Assembly: GCF_024586455.1 (NCBI RefSeq)
Contig: NC_065921.1
Coordinates: 69,131,528 to 69,195,527 of the forward strand
Origin: Bactrocera neohumeralis
Taxonomy: Eukaryota > Arthropoda > Insecta > Diptera > Tephritidae
Length of the DNA: 64,000 nucleotides
Direction: 5' to 3'
Part shown: one piece after another, positions 46,866 to 57,480 of the stretch
Position numbering within the stretch: the stretch's first letter is position 1
How the letters are laid out: each line of letters starts with the position of its first letter
The notes under the pieces: model-generated
What the model was told of the DNA's origin: nothing
The model's input: only the letters and a program-made list of their open reading frames with translations
Database searches by the model: none
Translations under genes and position numbers: made by a program

Positions 46866-47813
46866 ATGATAACATTCACATAATGAAAAAATATCTAAAA
46901 GAAAAATTTTTAACATACGTAAATATAAAATAACTAAAATAACTAAAACAAAAATTCGTTTAAAAATTATATTTTTTTTTTTAATTGTTTTAATACTATG
47001 CGAATGCGTCTCTGTTTTGAATTTTCTAACAATGTGCATGGAATTACAAAATCATATGTTTCAAATAACATAACTTCTAGCTATAATAATTTTATTTTAC
47101 ACATAAATAAATTAGATATACATATATTAAAATAAACAAAAAATAGCAAAAATAAATAAATAAAAATATTGCCATTTCTAAAATTTACAAATACAAAAGA
47201 TAATACTCGTATAGAAGCAAACAGCTAATTCCGCTAACTGTTTTTGATAATTATCACCTTCTCCAAGTTACATATAAAAGTTATATATTTAAAAAAAAAT
47301 TAAAAGTCTAAAAATTGGTTCTATAAAAAATTAAATTTGATTGAAAATAAATATAATTTTATAAAGAATTTTTTATTTTATAAAAATAAAAATTAATTTT
47401 GAAAAAAATTTATATTTTTTTTTGGATTTTTGTTTTTTTGCAGGATTTGAACCATAAAAGCATATTTTTTTTAATGCAATTATAAGCGTTTTTTAAAGCA
47501 AAAATAGATAGTTTTATAATCTAAAACATTGAAAATATGTGCACTATTTTCATCTATATAAACTTCTTGCAATCACTCAAAACTTTCAACTTTGGAACTA
47601 ATAACTTAGCTCCTGGAAAAAAGATATAACACAAAATAACATTTATGCTACCAATGTTAGGAAGCAAACATTTCTCTAGTAAGGATGTATAGTGTAGTTA
47701 ACCTCAATTCGTAAAATACAAATTTTTAGTTTTATATAGGAGTTCAAACGTATACATATTTTTTATACCTATATTCATTTTTAAATTTATTGTTACATTT
47801 TTTTTATATTTCG
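46866..47813. other. No gene seen (intronic, very AT-rich)
   Basis: Extremely AT-rich. A possible splice acceptor (GTTTTTTTGCAG, ends 47443) has no matching exon evidence. Confidence 0.5.
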
Positions 47814-48093
47814 TCACCTAAAATGGAAAACAAGCTATCATCAAAAAGATCGAAATTGAGTTTTTTAATGCTTACGTTTAACTACACCATAGTACATATG
47901 TAAATGTATCATACAATTTTTTAACTTCCGCTGTCAACTATAACCAATATATAACCATTTAATGACCAATATATAACTGTTTTATAACCAAAACTCAAAT
48001 TTCCTTTCAAAATGAATTGTTACTATTATATCGTTTTTCCCTCGCCAATAAACTTGTGATAAGTGATGTTACGATATTTTGCATTTTAGTTAA
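47814..48093 (+). mobile_element. TATAACCA-core MITE, complete copy
   Basis: About 280 bp. The left end is TCACCTAAAATGGAAAACAA. The right end complements to a matching terminus (TAACTAAAATGCAAAATATC). The core has repeated words AACCAATATATAACCATTTA, then ATGACCAATATATAACTGTT. There is no coding capacity. Four other copies in the window share the order. Confidence 0.7.
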
Positions 48094-48171
48094 CTATTTA
48101 TTTTATATTCCTTCCAAAAATATAATAATAAAAATCTTTAATTGACCTATATAAATCTGCTTTGGTTTCAG

Positions 48172-49432
48172 GAAAAAATATGGCAGGCGCCAACAGCTGA
48201 CAAGTTATGATAAAACAAAAAATCTAAATTGCCAATTGATGGTAACCGCAATAAACTAAATCGCACTAAAAATTCCGAACAGACAGGTGTGCAATATCAT
48301 CGCCGTTCGTAAAAATACCAACAAACCAACACAAGCATACATACATGATAAATGTGCACACACATAAGTATATACAAACTATTAGCAAATGTGTGGAAAC
48401 TGAGTATGTTTCAAAGATAAGCATAATTTTAACAAAATCGTGAATTGTGGAAAAATATCGTGAAAAGTAAAAGTGAAAAAAAATAATATAAAGGAAAAAT
48501 AAAAGTAATAATAATTTCTGAAAAATCTTATTCGATAAATAATGATATACGTCCAAGACATAAATGAAAAATGTGAAGAAATAATATTGTTGGTGTAAAA
48601 AATAGGTGCAAATAGCAGAAAAAAGCTAGCAATTTACAACAAAAATTATGAGAAACGGATTATGAGAAAAAAATTCGACGGACAAAATTCAGCGTAAAAC
48701 ACGACAATCTGAAAAAACGATTGATTAAATGCAGCTGTGTGCCACTAATGAAATTTTGGTAGAAAAGCTGCAGTTATATTGAGCTTATAACTTAACGGAT
48801 AATTAAACAAACAACAATATCAACATATAAAGAATTAAGTTGATGGAAAAAGGTTATAAAATTCTAATTAATTAATGCAAATGATGCATAAGGGCGTGAA
48901 ATTGTTAGTATTTTGTTAAACATGAAAGAGTAAATCCATTGTGCTTGTGATTGGGAAATTTAGAAAAAATCGTTTAAAAAATAACAACAAAAGTTAAAGT
49001 TGTTGCTAAAAGCAGCAAAACGATTATGATTAATTAAATTTAATTAAAAATAAAATTAAATAAATCTTATATTAAATAGCCAAAATCGTCATAAAATAAA
49101 ATAAATGGAAAAATTTATTAAATAAGTCTACATGTTTTCAAAAATATAATAAAATAAATTTCTAAAAAAATCCGTAATAAAGTTATAAGTTAAAATAACT
49201 AAAAAATTTGAAATCCACAAACCCAACTATAAAATTTATCTCAAAAACATAATCAAAGTGTATAAGTGTAAATTATTCTAATTATTTATAAAAAAATAAA
49301 AATATTAATTAAATCTAAAAAATTATTTTAAGTGCAACAAATAGTGTAACCTTAACCCAACATTAGCAGCAAGTAAAAATATAGTGTACTCTTAGTAAAT
49401 ATCAACAGGAAAACACCAAAAACTCCAACAGG
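48172..49432 (+). other. Long AT-rich 5'UTR of the Pkc53E-like gene
   Basis: Inferred leader between the acceptor at 48171 and the start codon at 49433, about 1.26 kb. It holds several short upstream ORFs, the first being seven codons including the stop, at 48180 (ATGGCAGGCGCCAACAGCTGA without the last base is 20 nt). It could reduce translation, but that is inference. Another intron inside it cannot be excluded. Confidence 0.4.
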
Positions 49433-49626
49433 ATGTCTGAAACGCAAGACAACAACGGCGATCAGCCGCTGCAGGACGAGGCTGGCGGCAGTGAGAATAA
49501 AATGAAATCACGCCTACGTAAAGGCGCGCTAAAGAAGAAAAATATTTTCGCCGTTAAAGATCATTGCTTTATACCGCGTTTCTTCAAGCAGCCAACATTC
49601 TGTTCGCATTGCAAGGATTTTATTTG
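49433..49626 (+). CDS. Pkc53E: Conventional protein kinase C (Pkc53E-like), first coding exon
   Basis: Encodes the N-terminus of a conventional, diacylglycerol/Ca2+-activated Ser/Thr kinase. About 65 residues are visible. Residues 27-37 (RLRKGALKKKN) are the autoinhibitory pseudosubstrate, with Ala32 in the phospho-acceptor place. Residues 44-60 begin the C1A zinc finger, with the first ligands His44, Cys57 and Cys60 in the canonical H-x12-C-x2-C spacing (HCFIPRFFKQPTFCSHC). From memory this is nearly identical to Drosophila Pkc53E from Lys24 onward, while residues 1-23 differ. The exon ends in the middle of a Trp codon (TG|G), followed by GTGAGT at 49627. The rest of C1, C2 and the kinase domain must lie beyond the window. 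The start codon is the first in frame and is preceded by untranslated AT-rich sequence. In flies this kinase acts in Ca2+/diacylglycerol signalling. Confidence 0.9.
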
Positions 49627-50064
49627 GTGAGTAGAATTATATTAAATTACTTATAATAAACAAATTGCATAAAATTTAATGGTAATAAAAGGAATATGAT
49701 ATGATAAATGCATAAAATTCAGCAAAAATAGTTTACTAAATTAAATGTAAAAAGTAGTCTTGAAATTTAGTTCATGGAATTTTCATCATACGCAATGTAC
49801 ACCAGTTGATGAATTCATAAAATATTAATCATACGCCCTTTATACAATTGATTACTATCTTTGACCTGGCTGGCAATGGCTTATATAATTTTTGTAATGC
49901 ATAGTTAGAAAAATTTGTATTTGCTTATTGATTTTTTCTTTAATTTTAATTATTTTAATCAAATTTTTAGATTAGGTTTCGGTTGGGTTACAGAAACCTT
50001 TTTTTATTGTCTAAGAAATTTTTAAAAAATATTTTTTTAATTTTTTAACAAACTAATTTGTTTT

Positions 50065-50195
50065 ACCTTTATACTCTTGCAACATGTCGCTACAGAGTAT
50101 AACGTTTTTGTTCACCCAACGATTTTACCCTATGTATCTCTTAAATTTATTCCAGTTTGATAAAGGTTTTTGTGTATATAAATGATCAGGATGAA
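50065..50195 (-). mobile_element. Helentron/DINE-like tail fragment
   Basis: TTTATACTCTTGCAACATGT, then CGCTACAGAGTATAACGTTT, then TTGTTCACCCAACGATTTTA is the antisense 3' end of a relative of copies 1-5 (their tail: GTTATGTGAACAAAACTATA, then ACTCTC..TTGCGAGAGTATA). It is followed by the usual ATATAAATGATCAGGATGA. Confidence 0.65.
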
Positions 50196-50699
50196 GAAAT
50201 TAATGTTGGTTTTAGGAAAACTACTGCCTCGAACTGACTTATTTTACTCTTGCGCATTCTTTAACTCACCGACCAAGGCCTCGGACTATTTCTTCTTGTC
50301 CACGAATTTTCATTCCAAGCATAAATTATTTGATATTAACCGCAAAATACAATTTAAATAAATTACTATGCACGCTTATTTGCATATATGTATATTAAAA
50401 TAAAGTACGATTCAGTTTCTTAAGGGTATATAAATCGAATTTCAAGTCCGAAAAAAAATTATTTTTTTTACAATTATTTTTCTGAATAAGATTTAATTTA
50501 ATAAATACATAGAATGATTACCCATTTACAGAATTTAAATCACTTTACTATTCAGCGATTCATTTTGAAGAATTCTTGATTCCCTTGAGTTTGTAGCCGA
50601 TCTCCAAGGGTACCTCCGATAAATGGTATCTGGCGGTGAGGAACATTTTTCTGCTAAAAGTTATCTAAAACTCAAAGACTCAAAAGATGTTATTATTAT
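50196..50699. other. No gene seen (intronic)
   Basis: AT-rich, no motif. Confidence 0.5.
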
Positions 50700-50985
50700 A
50701 TATTAGAGAAGTTATATTAGCTGAATGAGAGTTAAGATCGAACAATTTGCAAAAATTTTGCATTTTTTTTCAATGGTGGCTTTGCAAAAACAGTCGATTT
50801 TTGTAAACAAAATTGAATATCTTAAAAAATTGAAATTATTATTGAAAATATTTCTACTTCAAGTGCAAAATATATCTAAGAAGGTTGTGTGTAAAATGTC
50901 ATGCCTATTTCAGAGGAATTTTTCTAACCGACTCTGAATTCAGGGTTCCGAGAAAAAGGACTTTAAAAGCTTAGGAGAATTTTCT
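50700..50985 (+). repeat. Possible relative of repeat 'D'
   Basis: GTGTGTAAAATGTCATGCCT, TTTTCTAACCGACTCTGAAT and CCGAGAAAAAGGACTTTAAA occur in the same order as in repeat D (TGTATGCAAAATTTCATG, CCAACCGACTTC, CTAGAAAAACCCGTTTAAAG). It is strongly diverged and the relation is tentative. Confidence 0.35.
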
Positions 50986-51299
50986 GATTTTTCCACAAAC
51001 CAACATGCCCCCCGCCACTACTAGAAAGATCCAAAATAATACTAAGGTTGCTGCATTTAAATGGGCTAAAAAGTGATCAGTTTGTAAATATTAAAGATGT
51101 AAAGAGCGAGCGACTTTTGCGCCCAGTTTTACAACACGGGCAATAATGAGGGCAAGGTGGATTATAACAAGCCCTCACATATTTGACATACCCTCACTAA
51201 TACTATATTTTAGGAAGCAGATCTTGGTTTGAGAGAAGTTCTCATCCCATATGTTAACATCCCCATCTACTATGTACCACCCAAATTCATATTCGTCCT
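50986..51299. other. No gene seen (intronic)
   Basis: No motif recognised. Confidence 0.5.
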
Positions 51300-51816
51300 C
51301 AAGGGCCTTCTTAGCAGCGTTTGACAAAAAAAGGGTGAATACAATTTGTGTCAACTTATTTTTTTATGTTTATAATAATTAGTAAGTAAACAAATATATA
51401 CCATTTTTGGTCGACCACTATCTGCCATTTTTCTGCAAGAGACTTTATTCCATCAGTATAAAGCTATCATCAGTGTAAATCAAAATTTTGAAATTTCCAG
51501 AATGGAAGCGAGCGAACCAATGTTGCGCTACACGAATTCATACAGCATCGTCTCCGTAAACTTCACAAATTTCATTGGTGGCCTCCCTTTTTTATGCAAA
51601 AATTTCAAAATATAGCGAATTTCTTCATTATTTTCACTCATTTTTGTAGAGATGTTACCTTTTTCCAACTTCCCCGAAAATGGCGGAATGAAACTTCAAA
51701 TCTTACCTTTCCAATACTATATCGTATTATACAATGTGATTCGTAGCACTGGAGATATACGACTGCTACCACATCTATTGACAAAATACGAAAAGACTTT
51801 TTCGACTACCCAATAT
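51300..51816 (-). mobile_element. Internally deleted mariner (MITE-like)
   Basis: Minus strand: the TIR TATTGGGTAGTCGAAAAAGT ends at 51816, and the start codon at about 51640 opens MSENNEEIRYILKFLH, matching the 30876 pseudogene. After about 50 codons (ARFHSGNF equivalent) the frame jumps directly to the C-terminus (YTDD..., SLAEKWQIVVDQKWYIF). The D,D34D catalytic core is therefore deleted. The other TIR (near 51300-51350) is decayed. The element can only have moved in trans, if at all. Confidence 0.75.
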
Positions 51817-52075
51817 AATTGAAAAACTAGTGAATACTAAAACCTTCTAAGGTTTTTATATATGTATACTGGTATATGCATATGTTAAGTATATATACTT
51901 ATATAAAGCAGAATTTCAAATTCCATTTCATAAGACTTTGCACAAAAAGAGTATGCCACCTTATCAGCAAAATTATATAAGTCGCACCAAAACTATTTAC
52001 CACATACCGAATATGTGTACCCCAGTTCATATAGCAAATTTTTACGGAAAATATCGGTCAACCTCTAAGATATAC
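51817..52075. other. No gene seen (intronic)
   Basis: TA-rich; may include interior parts of a decayed DINE-like element whose head is the next feature. Confidence 0.4.
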
Positions 52076-52145
52076 TATCGAAATTCGAAAAGAATTTTGC
52101 CCGGCTTTGATCCTTAAAAGTTACGAGAGTAAAAATCTTTCGGTT
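52076..52145 (-). mobile_element. Helentron/DINE-related head fragment
   Basis: TTGCCCGGCTTTGATCCTTA, then AAGTTACGAGAGTAAAAATC, then TTTCGGTTA matches the fragment at 10095-10160 (CCCGGCTTTGATACTTGCAA..AAATATTCGGT), same orientation. Confidence 0.5.
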
Positions 52146-52943
52146 ACTTTTTATATTCTCAATTGTATTGACTTCATACATTCTAACAGTTGGTAGTATC
52201 GTAGGATCTTATAATCTTGCTATCCCGTTTCAACGTTGCGTTCAAACCATTTTATGCTTTCAACGAAACTTCTTATATCCGTTATTCTATTTGTGGATGA
52301 CCATTTAAAGTTTGGTACCTGATGGGTTCCGAATATTTTGTATGGGTAGATAGAGCTCGGCATTGACATAGAATGTGAAAAGTTTCCGAATCAGGTGCTA
52401 GATTTCTGCTGCGAAAAATATTGTTGTAAGGCACATTTAAGCGAAAGCTTTACAAAAGTCCAGTGCCTCATTATAGCAGCTATAAGTCTGTATATACGAT
52501 TTCTGAAGTCATTTAGTAAGTGCTAGGTATTACTCCAGTCATACTTGGGCCATATCTGCCGTTTACCTTTCGTAGTAGGAAATGCTGAAGTTGTGGACAA
52601 AAGGAGTAACAGGAAATAAATTTCCTCATAAAACAATTTGTAACTAAAAACAATTTAATTTTATTTTGTACATATGTATATGAATATTAATTACTATGAT
52701 CACACTGATATTCCGCTTTTTTCATATAAAAGTAACTTCTAAAATTAACTGAGAATTACCTTGCATTCTACAAGAACAACTAATGGTATTTTAACCTAGA
52801 TCACGTTACACGCCCACAAAAGCTCGAAGCTTTATCACGACGAATAGGCTAAATGACGAGCGTACAAGTTAACACATAATGCCCAATTTCCAATTGGGTA
52901 CGAATGTGGTGAGGCCAATACAACATCTTGCCTCATCAGCAGA

Positions 52944-53177
52944 TTGTGTGGGCAGCGACCGCCACTAAAGCAACGACATATCATTCGCCGTTCTGCAGAT
53001 TATGTAAACAATAACAACCACCAAGGCGGCGAGGCGGACGTACAGCAAGCCACACGCAAGTTGACCAGCGATCGTTGCTTGCACTATCACCAATTGGATA
53101 AACAATTGTATGAAGCAGAGTCAGCACGACGCAGACGTCAAAGCCGACAGCGTCGACTACTGAATATGCGTTCTTAG
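52944..53177 (+). CDS. Coding-looking short ORF, candidate terminal exon (unknown)
   Basis: A 77-codon open frame, GC-richer than its surroundings, ending in TAG at 53177. The protein ends with an Arg-rich stretch (ESARRRRQSRQRRLLNMRS). CCTCATCAGCAG just before it (ends 52942) would be an acceptable splice acceptor. An ATG start is absent near its beginning, so it would be an internal or last exon. AATAAA follows at 53252, at a plausible distance for a 3'UTR. I do not recognise the protein; the NNNNH run and Arg-rich end give no family. It lies in the part of duplication copy A that copy B lacks. A chance ORF or an exon of a nested gene are both possible. Confidence 0.35.
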   Translation: MCGQRPPLKQRHIIRRSADYVNNNNHQGGEADVQQATRKLTSDRCLHYHQLDKQLYEAESARRRRQSRQRRLLNMRS

Positions 53178-53405
53178 GTCTTAATGGTTAAGTTAGGTTT
53201 TGGGCTAAGTTAGATTTAAGTTGAGCATAAGCCGGAGCACACGGGCCTGGCCAATAAAGTGTATTTGCAAAACATACAACTAGTGTAATTATTGCCGCGT
53301 CCGACAACCGGCTCACACACATCATATAGTGATTACAGCATACATCATTAATTTACACAAGGAGAATCTATGGCGTTATAGGTATGAGTGTGTATGTGTA
53401 TATCG

Positions 53406-53565
53406 CTACCTAATTTTCAGCTTCCGCTGTCAGATATAGCCAATATATAATCACTATATAATCATTTAATAGCCAAAACTCAAATTTTGTTTCAATATGA
53501 GTGGTTTTTACTTCGCCTGTAAACTTATGATAAGTGGTGTTACGTTATTTTGCAATTTAGATGAC
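53406..53565 (+). mobile_element. TATAACCA-core MITE, internally deleted copy
   Basis: Starts CTACCTAATTTTCAGCTTCC (terminus joined directly to the middle), continues AGCCAATATATAATCACTAT and CAATATGAGTGGTTTTTACT, and ends TGTTACGTTATTTTGCAATT then TAGATGA. The orthologous position in copy B holds the complete element (60989-61274), so the deletion is private to copy A. Confidence 0.7.
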
Positions 53566-54879
53566 AATTAGCAGGTGTAAGTGTAGCTGTATACATGGTT
53601 TGTTAATGTGTGTGTTTGGCATTTTCAAATACTGCCAATGGCAGAATGTACCTGTTTGTCGTTTGGCACTGAATTGCAGCGGATATACGCATATATATTA
53701 TTGTGTTATATTTTCACGAGCACACACGCGAATTTGTGTGCGTGGGCGGGGGGAAAAAATAAATAAAAATCGATGGCTATGTAATATGTTGAGAAAAGTG
53801 AAAACACACAAAGATGCGAAAAAGCGAATGTAGAAGCAATGAAAGCAGAAAATTAGCGAAATTTCTCGATGACGGATGGCTATAAAGGGCGACAAGCAAC
53901 TGTGAAGAAGAGCAAACGTTGCCCAGAATTCGCGAAAAACAAAGAAAATATAAAAAATGGCATAAAAATCCACAGCGGAGACTTGTGCAGGCGACAAACA
54001 ACCGCCGAAATGTGCGGGAGTTGACGCCTAATGAATTTGCGTGCACGCATTGCAACTTAGTAGAAAACCATGCTTGCTGCAATGTAATAATGTGACGCGT
54101 TTTATGCGCCTTTTTCATGGAAGTTGAACTCTAGCTATTTTTTATGCGTAATAAAATCAGGTAGTTTGCCAAGTGCTGCACGTGCGCTTCTTCGTACTGC
54201 GTGGTTTGAATGTGTGTGTGTTTCAATCAATTATTTTCACGCAGCGTGTGGAGGCGCGTTGCACGTACATACATACATACAGCGCCATGGTGCGACTCCA
54301 GGTTGCAAGCAAGGGCTATGCCATTATAATCGACAGTATAAATTGAGAGTATGTGAAGTATCTTATAAAGCCAGTATCTTTTGCTCGAGACAACATCATC
54401 AGACTCTTTATAATTACTTGGAAACATATTCTCGAGTATACAGGAGTATTACCAAACCTTAGTATAATCGGACTAGACCTTCTTTTTAAAGGGGTAGAAA
54501 ATCCTTCTGCATCATCAAAGCTGTCATCACAGCAACGGTAAAGTAACTTCTGCGTCGTTTTCTGTTGCTTCGTTATATAGGCATGACGGCTCTTCGACTT
54601 TACCCATTCTATGAAGGTACTTTCTGGATAGCAGCTGTATGGTGTAGGAGTCGATTTATCCAAATTTGCGACTTGTTCATAAGTTTAAATTTCTTATAAG
54701 TCTGATCGTTCATTTACCACAACTCTCATTCTTTCTTCTTTGTTGCCATGCGAGTATCGTGTTTTTTTTATTCGGTGAAAAGCGCTCTTGTTATTTTCAT
54801 CTGCTTTCTTTAGCTCCCACAGCTTTTTTTCGTGCGCCAGAAGGTCAATGGAAGCATTACCATTTATAACTAAATTACA
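53566..54879. other. No gene seen (duplicated intronic sequence)
   Basis: Part of duplication copy A. Open frames here and at the matching places of copy B (61452-62488) differ by frameshifts between the copies, so they are not conserved coding sequence. Confidence 0.5.
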
Positions 54880-55620
54880 GTAGCTAACAGAGTTCGGTAA
54901 GCTGCAACCTTATGTCGGTTTTCCTTCTTTAGTATATCTGCCCAAGTCTCTGCTCTGTATATTAAGATGCTGGTAGTTGTTGACAGTAAGAGCTTTTTCT
55001 TTTCGTTTGTGGGCCTTCCTATGTTGGTTGTCTGATAAGATAAGAGGTGATTTTCGTTGCCTTTACTGCGATATACTGGTTTTGTATCCAGATGGTTAAT
55101 CTGCTGCCATTAGTGCAGCTTTGTCCTCCGCATAGCCGATTAAATATGATTCGTCCAGCATTTCAAGTTTTAGTATGCCATCATAACTAATGTTCCACAC
55201 ATCTAAAATGGACCCTTGTGCTCCTCGGTAATTTATATGAGTCGTGATCCCTCTGCAGCTTGGTGTAACAGTTTTCTGTTACTATGTTAGCTCCACACCA
55301 CGACATTGACATAATCGAAGATTCAGAAATTATTTTCAAAAGCGCCGGTCACTTTTGCTCATCTCGCTTGTTTTTGGGGCATCTTCGCTGTGCGCCTTCT
55401 ACACTTTCAATAACGCTTCGGATAGCGCCTGGAGGTGAGGTTCCGGGTCTAAAACCGTGCGGTGTGGGGGAGAGTCCGCCAGCTGCATTGATAGCCGCTT
55501 CCAGTAAAAGTTTAAGTAGTCTTTCATGTAGCTTTCCCACAGTGTTGAGCATGCGTAGCGGACGGTACGCTGATGGCGAGCTTGGAAACCTTTTTTCCCT
55601 TGTAGCCTAGGACATCTCGT
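54880..55620 (-). pseudogene. R1-like LINE fragment in duplication copy A
   Basis: Minus-strand remnants. Near 55349-55552: KLHERLLKLLLEAAINAAGG, then HGFRPGTSPPGAIRSVIESV. Further down, 54890-55020: NIGRPTNEKKKLLLSTTT, then ILIYRAETWADILKKENRHK, the C-terminal part of R1-type ORF2 (pattern LLYGxExWADAL-K). The FADD box region is deleted or scrambled. It corresponds to 62500-63085 in copy B, with different internal deletions, so it was inserted before the duplication. Confidence 0.75.
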
Positions 55621-55639
55621 TGTTTCTTCCAAATTTTAG

Positions 55640-55775
55640 AAAATATTTCAACAACAAAAAAATTGCCTATCTAAAGTATCGACGCAATCGCCGGAAAAAT
55701 CTTTGAGATCGGACCACTATAACATATAGCTGTCATACAAACGGATCGATACAAACCAAGTCATTGAAAAACCCT
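55640..55775 (-). mobile_element. DINE-like element, second family, short fragment
   Basis: The minus strand reads TTTGTATGACAGCTATATGT, then TATAGTGGTCCGATCTCAAA, the same block order as at 46550-46610. The ends are missing. The matching place in copy B (about 63090-63110) lacks it. Confidence 0.6.
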
Positions 55776-56640
55776 TTTTGATGCTACAACTACACAAAAT
55801 TTTACCACCTTCAACCAAAATTATTTATACATATATGTATATCATTATATTTATTTATTTATATATTCTGTTTTATATAAATAAGTACCAATTACCTATA
55901 TATTTATTTAATTTTTTTCACTGTAGCAACAATAAATGCGGAAATAGGAAAGCATTGACACAATGAGTCGCAACAATTAACACCATGCACTCGTCTCGCT
56001 AACTCTATGCACCTGTCGGAACGGTGCGCTCCCTACACAGCACCACCAGCTGTTCGCTCAACGACACAGTCGCCACAGGAGAGCATCAAAATTCAATTGT
56101 CTGTTTATTTGCATGACGACATCGGGTTGCGGTGTTGATTTAGAGCGCGTAACGCCAACTTCGCTGAACATCGATGGGGTGGAAAGAGTGGCGTGCGGCC
56201 GGCGAGCCTACAATGTGTAGCTTGTCACCTTTCATTCATAGTGGTATTGGTGTTGTTGTTGTTGACCGGAGCGCATTTAAACCAATTTATAATATTAGTT
56301 TATAACGCTGCTGGTGGTTGTTCACACATCGACATTCAAAAGAGCAAAAAAAAATAGCAAGACCGTGGATTCCCCATGCATGCAAATATTGAAGGTCTGA
56401 GTGTGTGTGGATATGCAAATAGTGGGAAATATGAGAGAGTGCTAGGGTAGGAAAAGAAATGGTTGTTATTTTTTTTGGGTTGCACTTTTGTGGTTTCGAA
56501 CCGTCCAATAACCTTTGTTGTGTGTATCGCCGCTAAAATGCTGCCTTAAAGCAACAGTGTTGGTAAAAAAATCAAAAGAAGATAGCCTTTAAAAGCCAGT
56601 GCTTACGAAGTGAGCCATGATTTAAGAAAAATTACAAAAC
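55776..56640. other. No gene seen (duplicated intronic sequence)
   Basis: End of duplication copy A, with a (GTT)n run at about 56249-56262. It is well matched to 63150-63920. Confidence 0.5.
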
Positions 56641-56645
56641 AAGAA

Positions 56646-57480
56646 ATTGCGGATATACGATGCTAAAGGAGAGAAAGAAATGATAAAAAAGTACAAAAAA
56701 TGTAGTCAAAGAAATCGGCGTCTGAAGCACATCTGGAACTCCAAAAAGTTTACAGAAGTGCTGACTCGAGTGAAACAATGTGCCGTGATAGCTTTCGCCG
56801 CTTCAAAGTCGACGTTTTCGATATTAGTGGCCGTCCGCGTGAAGGAAGACCGAAACTTTCGAACACGGTGAATTGGAGACGTTGTCGATGAGCATCTGTC
56901 TCAAACGCAAAAACTTTGCTTATTAGTGGGAGTCATCCACCAAGCTATTTGAAAGCTACATGGGCTGGGAATAATTCAGAAACAAGTTTCTTCCCTATGA
57001 TTTGAAACCGAGAGACTTTGAGCGTCCGTTTTTTAAACTGTAGACAATTGCTCCTACAACAAAAGAGATGGGTTTTCTTCATCGAATCGCATCGACTGAT
57101 GAAAAGTGTTTTCATCACAGCAATCCAAAGAAAATAAGGACTGCTTCAATGTCACCACCTCGGCCGAAGTCCCAAAGTTATGTTGTCTGTATGGTGGCAC
57201 TAGGCCGGCGTTATGCGTTCCGTTCGTTCGCACATGGTCTGGTTCACAACCAGCTCTACCCAGGAGACGACAGCCGACAATGGTGTGATTATTGGATAGT
57301 ATCACAAGATGTAGAGTTTTATCGTAATGGTATTCGAGCATGGCCAGAAAGATGGGAAAAAGATGTGATTAGCGTTGAGTACTTCGTACTTCAAATAATT
57401 CCTTTGTAACCGTTTCCTTACAATTTAATTGCATATTCATAACAAAAACAGCGAGTACTTAGTTGCGTACCTAATATTGA
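56646..57480 (+). pseudogene. Mariner transposase pseudogene, core-deleted
   Basis: Plus strand. SFRRFKVDVFDISGRPREGR, then PKLS (56785-56860) is the HTH-linker of a mariner lineage different from the 30876 one. Next, in another frame, TCEQLL-like FLNCRQLLLQQKR and GFLHRI precede a decayed first catalytic region. The frame 57068-57409 reads FRSFAHGLVHNQL and NGIRAWPERWEKDV, the C-terminus. The section holding the last two catalytic Asp is missing. GCGAGTACTTAGTTGCGTAC, then CTAATA (about 57451-57476) is a probable 3' TIR. No 5' TIR was found. Confidence 0.75.

Larger units (their letters stand above)
43708..48171 (+). other. Probable 5'UTR intron
   Basis: Runs from GTGAGT (43708) to TTTGGTTTCAG (ends 48171). 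It carries repeat D, Helentron/DINE-like pieces and a MITE. An alternative acceptor with a better pyrimidine tract (GTTTTTTTGCAG) ends at 47443. Confidence 0.4.
52230..56645 (+). repeat. Segmental duplication, left copy (A)
   Basis: Matches 60293-63925 in the same order and orientation. Shared anchors: TCAACGTTGCGTTCAAACCA (start), TGATAAGATAAG/TGCTAAGATAAG, TTTGGCACTGAATT, AAATAAAAATCGATGGCTAT, CGGGAGTTGACGCCTAATGA, CACCATGCACTCGTCTCGCT and AACATCGATGGGGTGGAAAG (near the end). By eye about nine in ten aligned bases agree. Copy A alone has 52877-53352; copy B alone has parts of a MITE and an R1-like LINE. The left edge of copy B coincides with an assembly gap. Confidence 0.85.

Noticed and set aside
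47401..47443. Strong-looking splice acceptor (GTTTTTTTGCAG)
   Set aside because: Kept only as an alternative to 48171. No donor or exon-like sequence follows, and AT-rich fly introns often contain such tracts.
55349..55632. Two overlapping open frames that look like a Pro/Arg-rich protein
   Set aside because: One frame is R1-like LINE RT (KLHERLLKLL..HGFRPG) and the other is its shadow.
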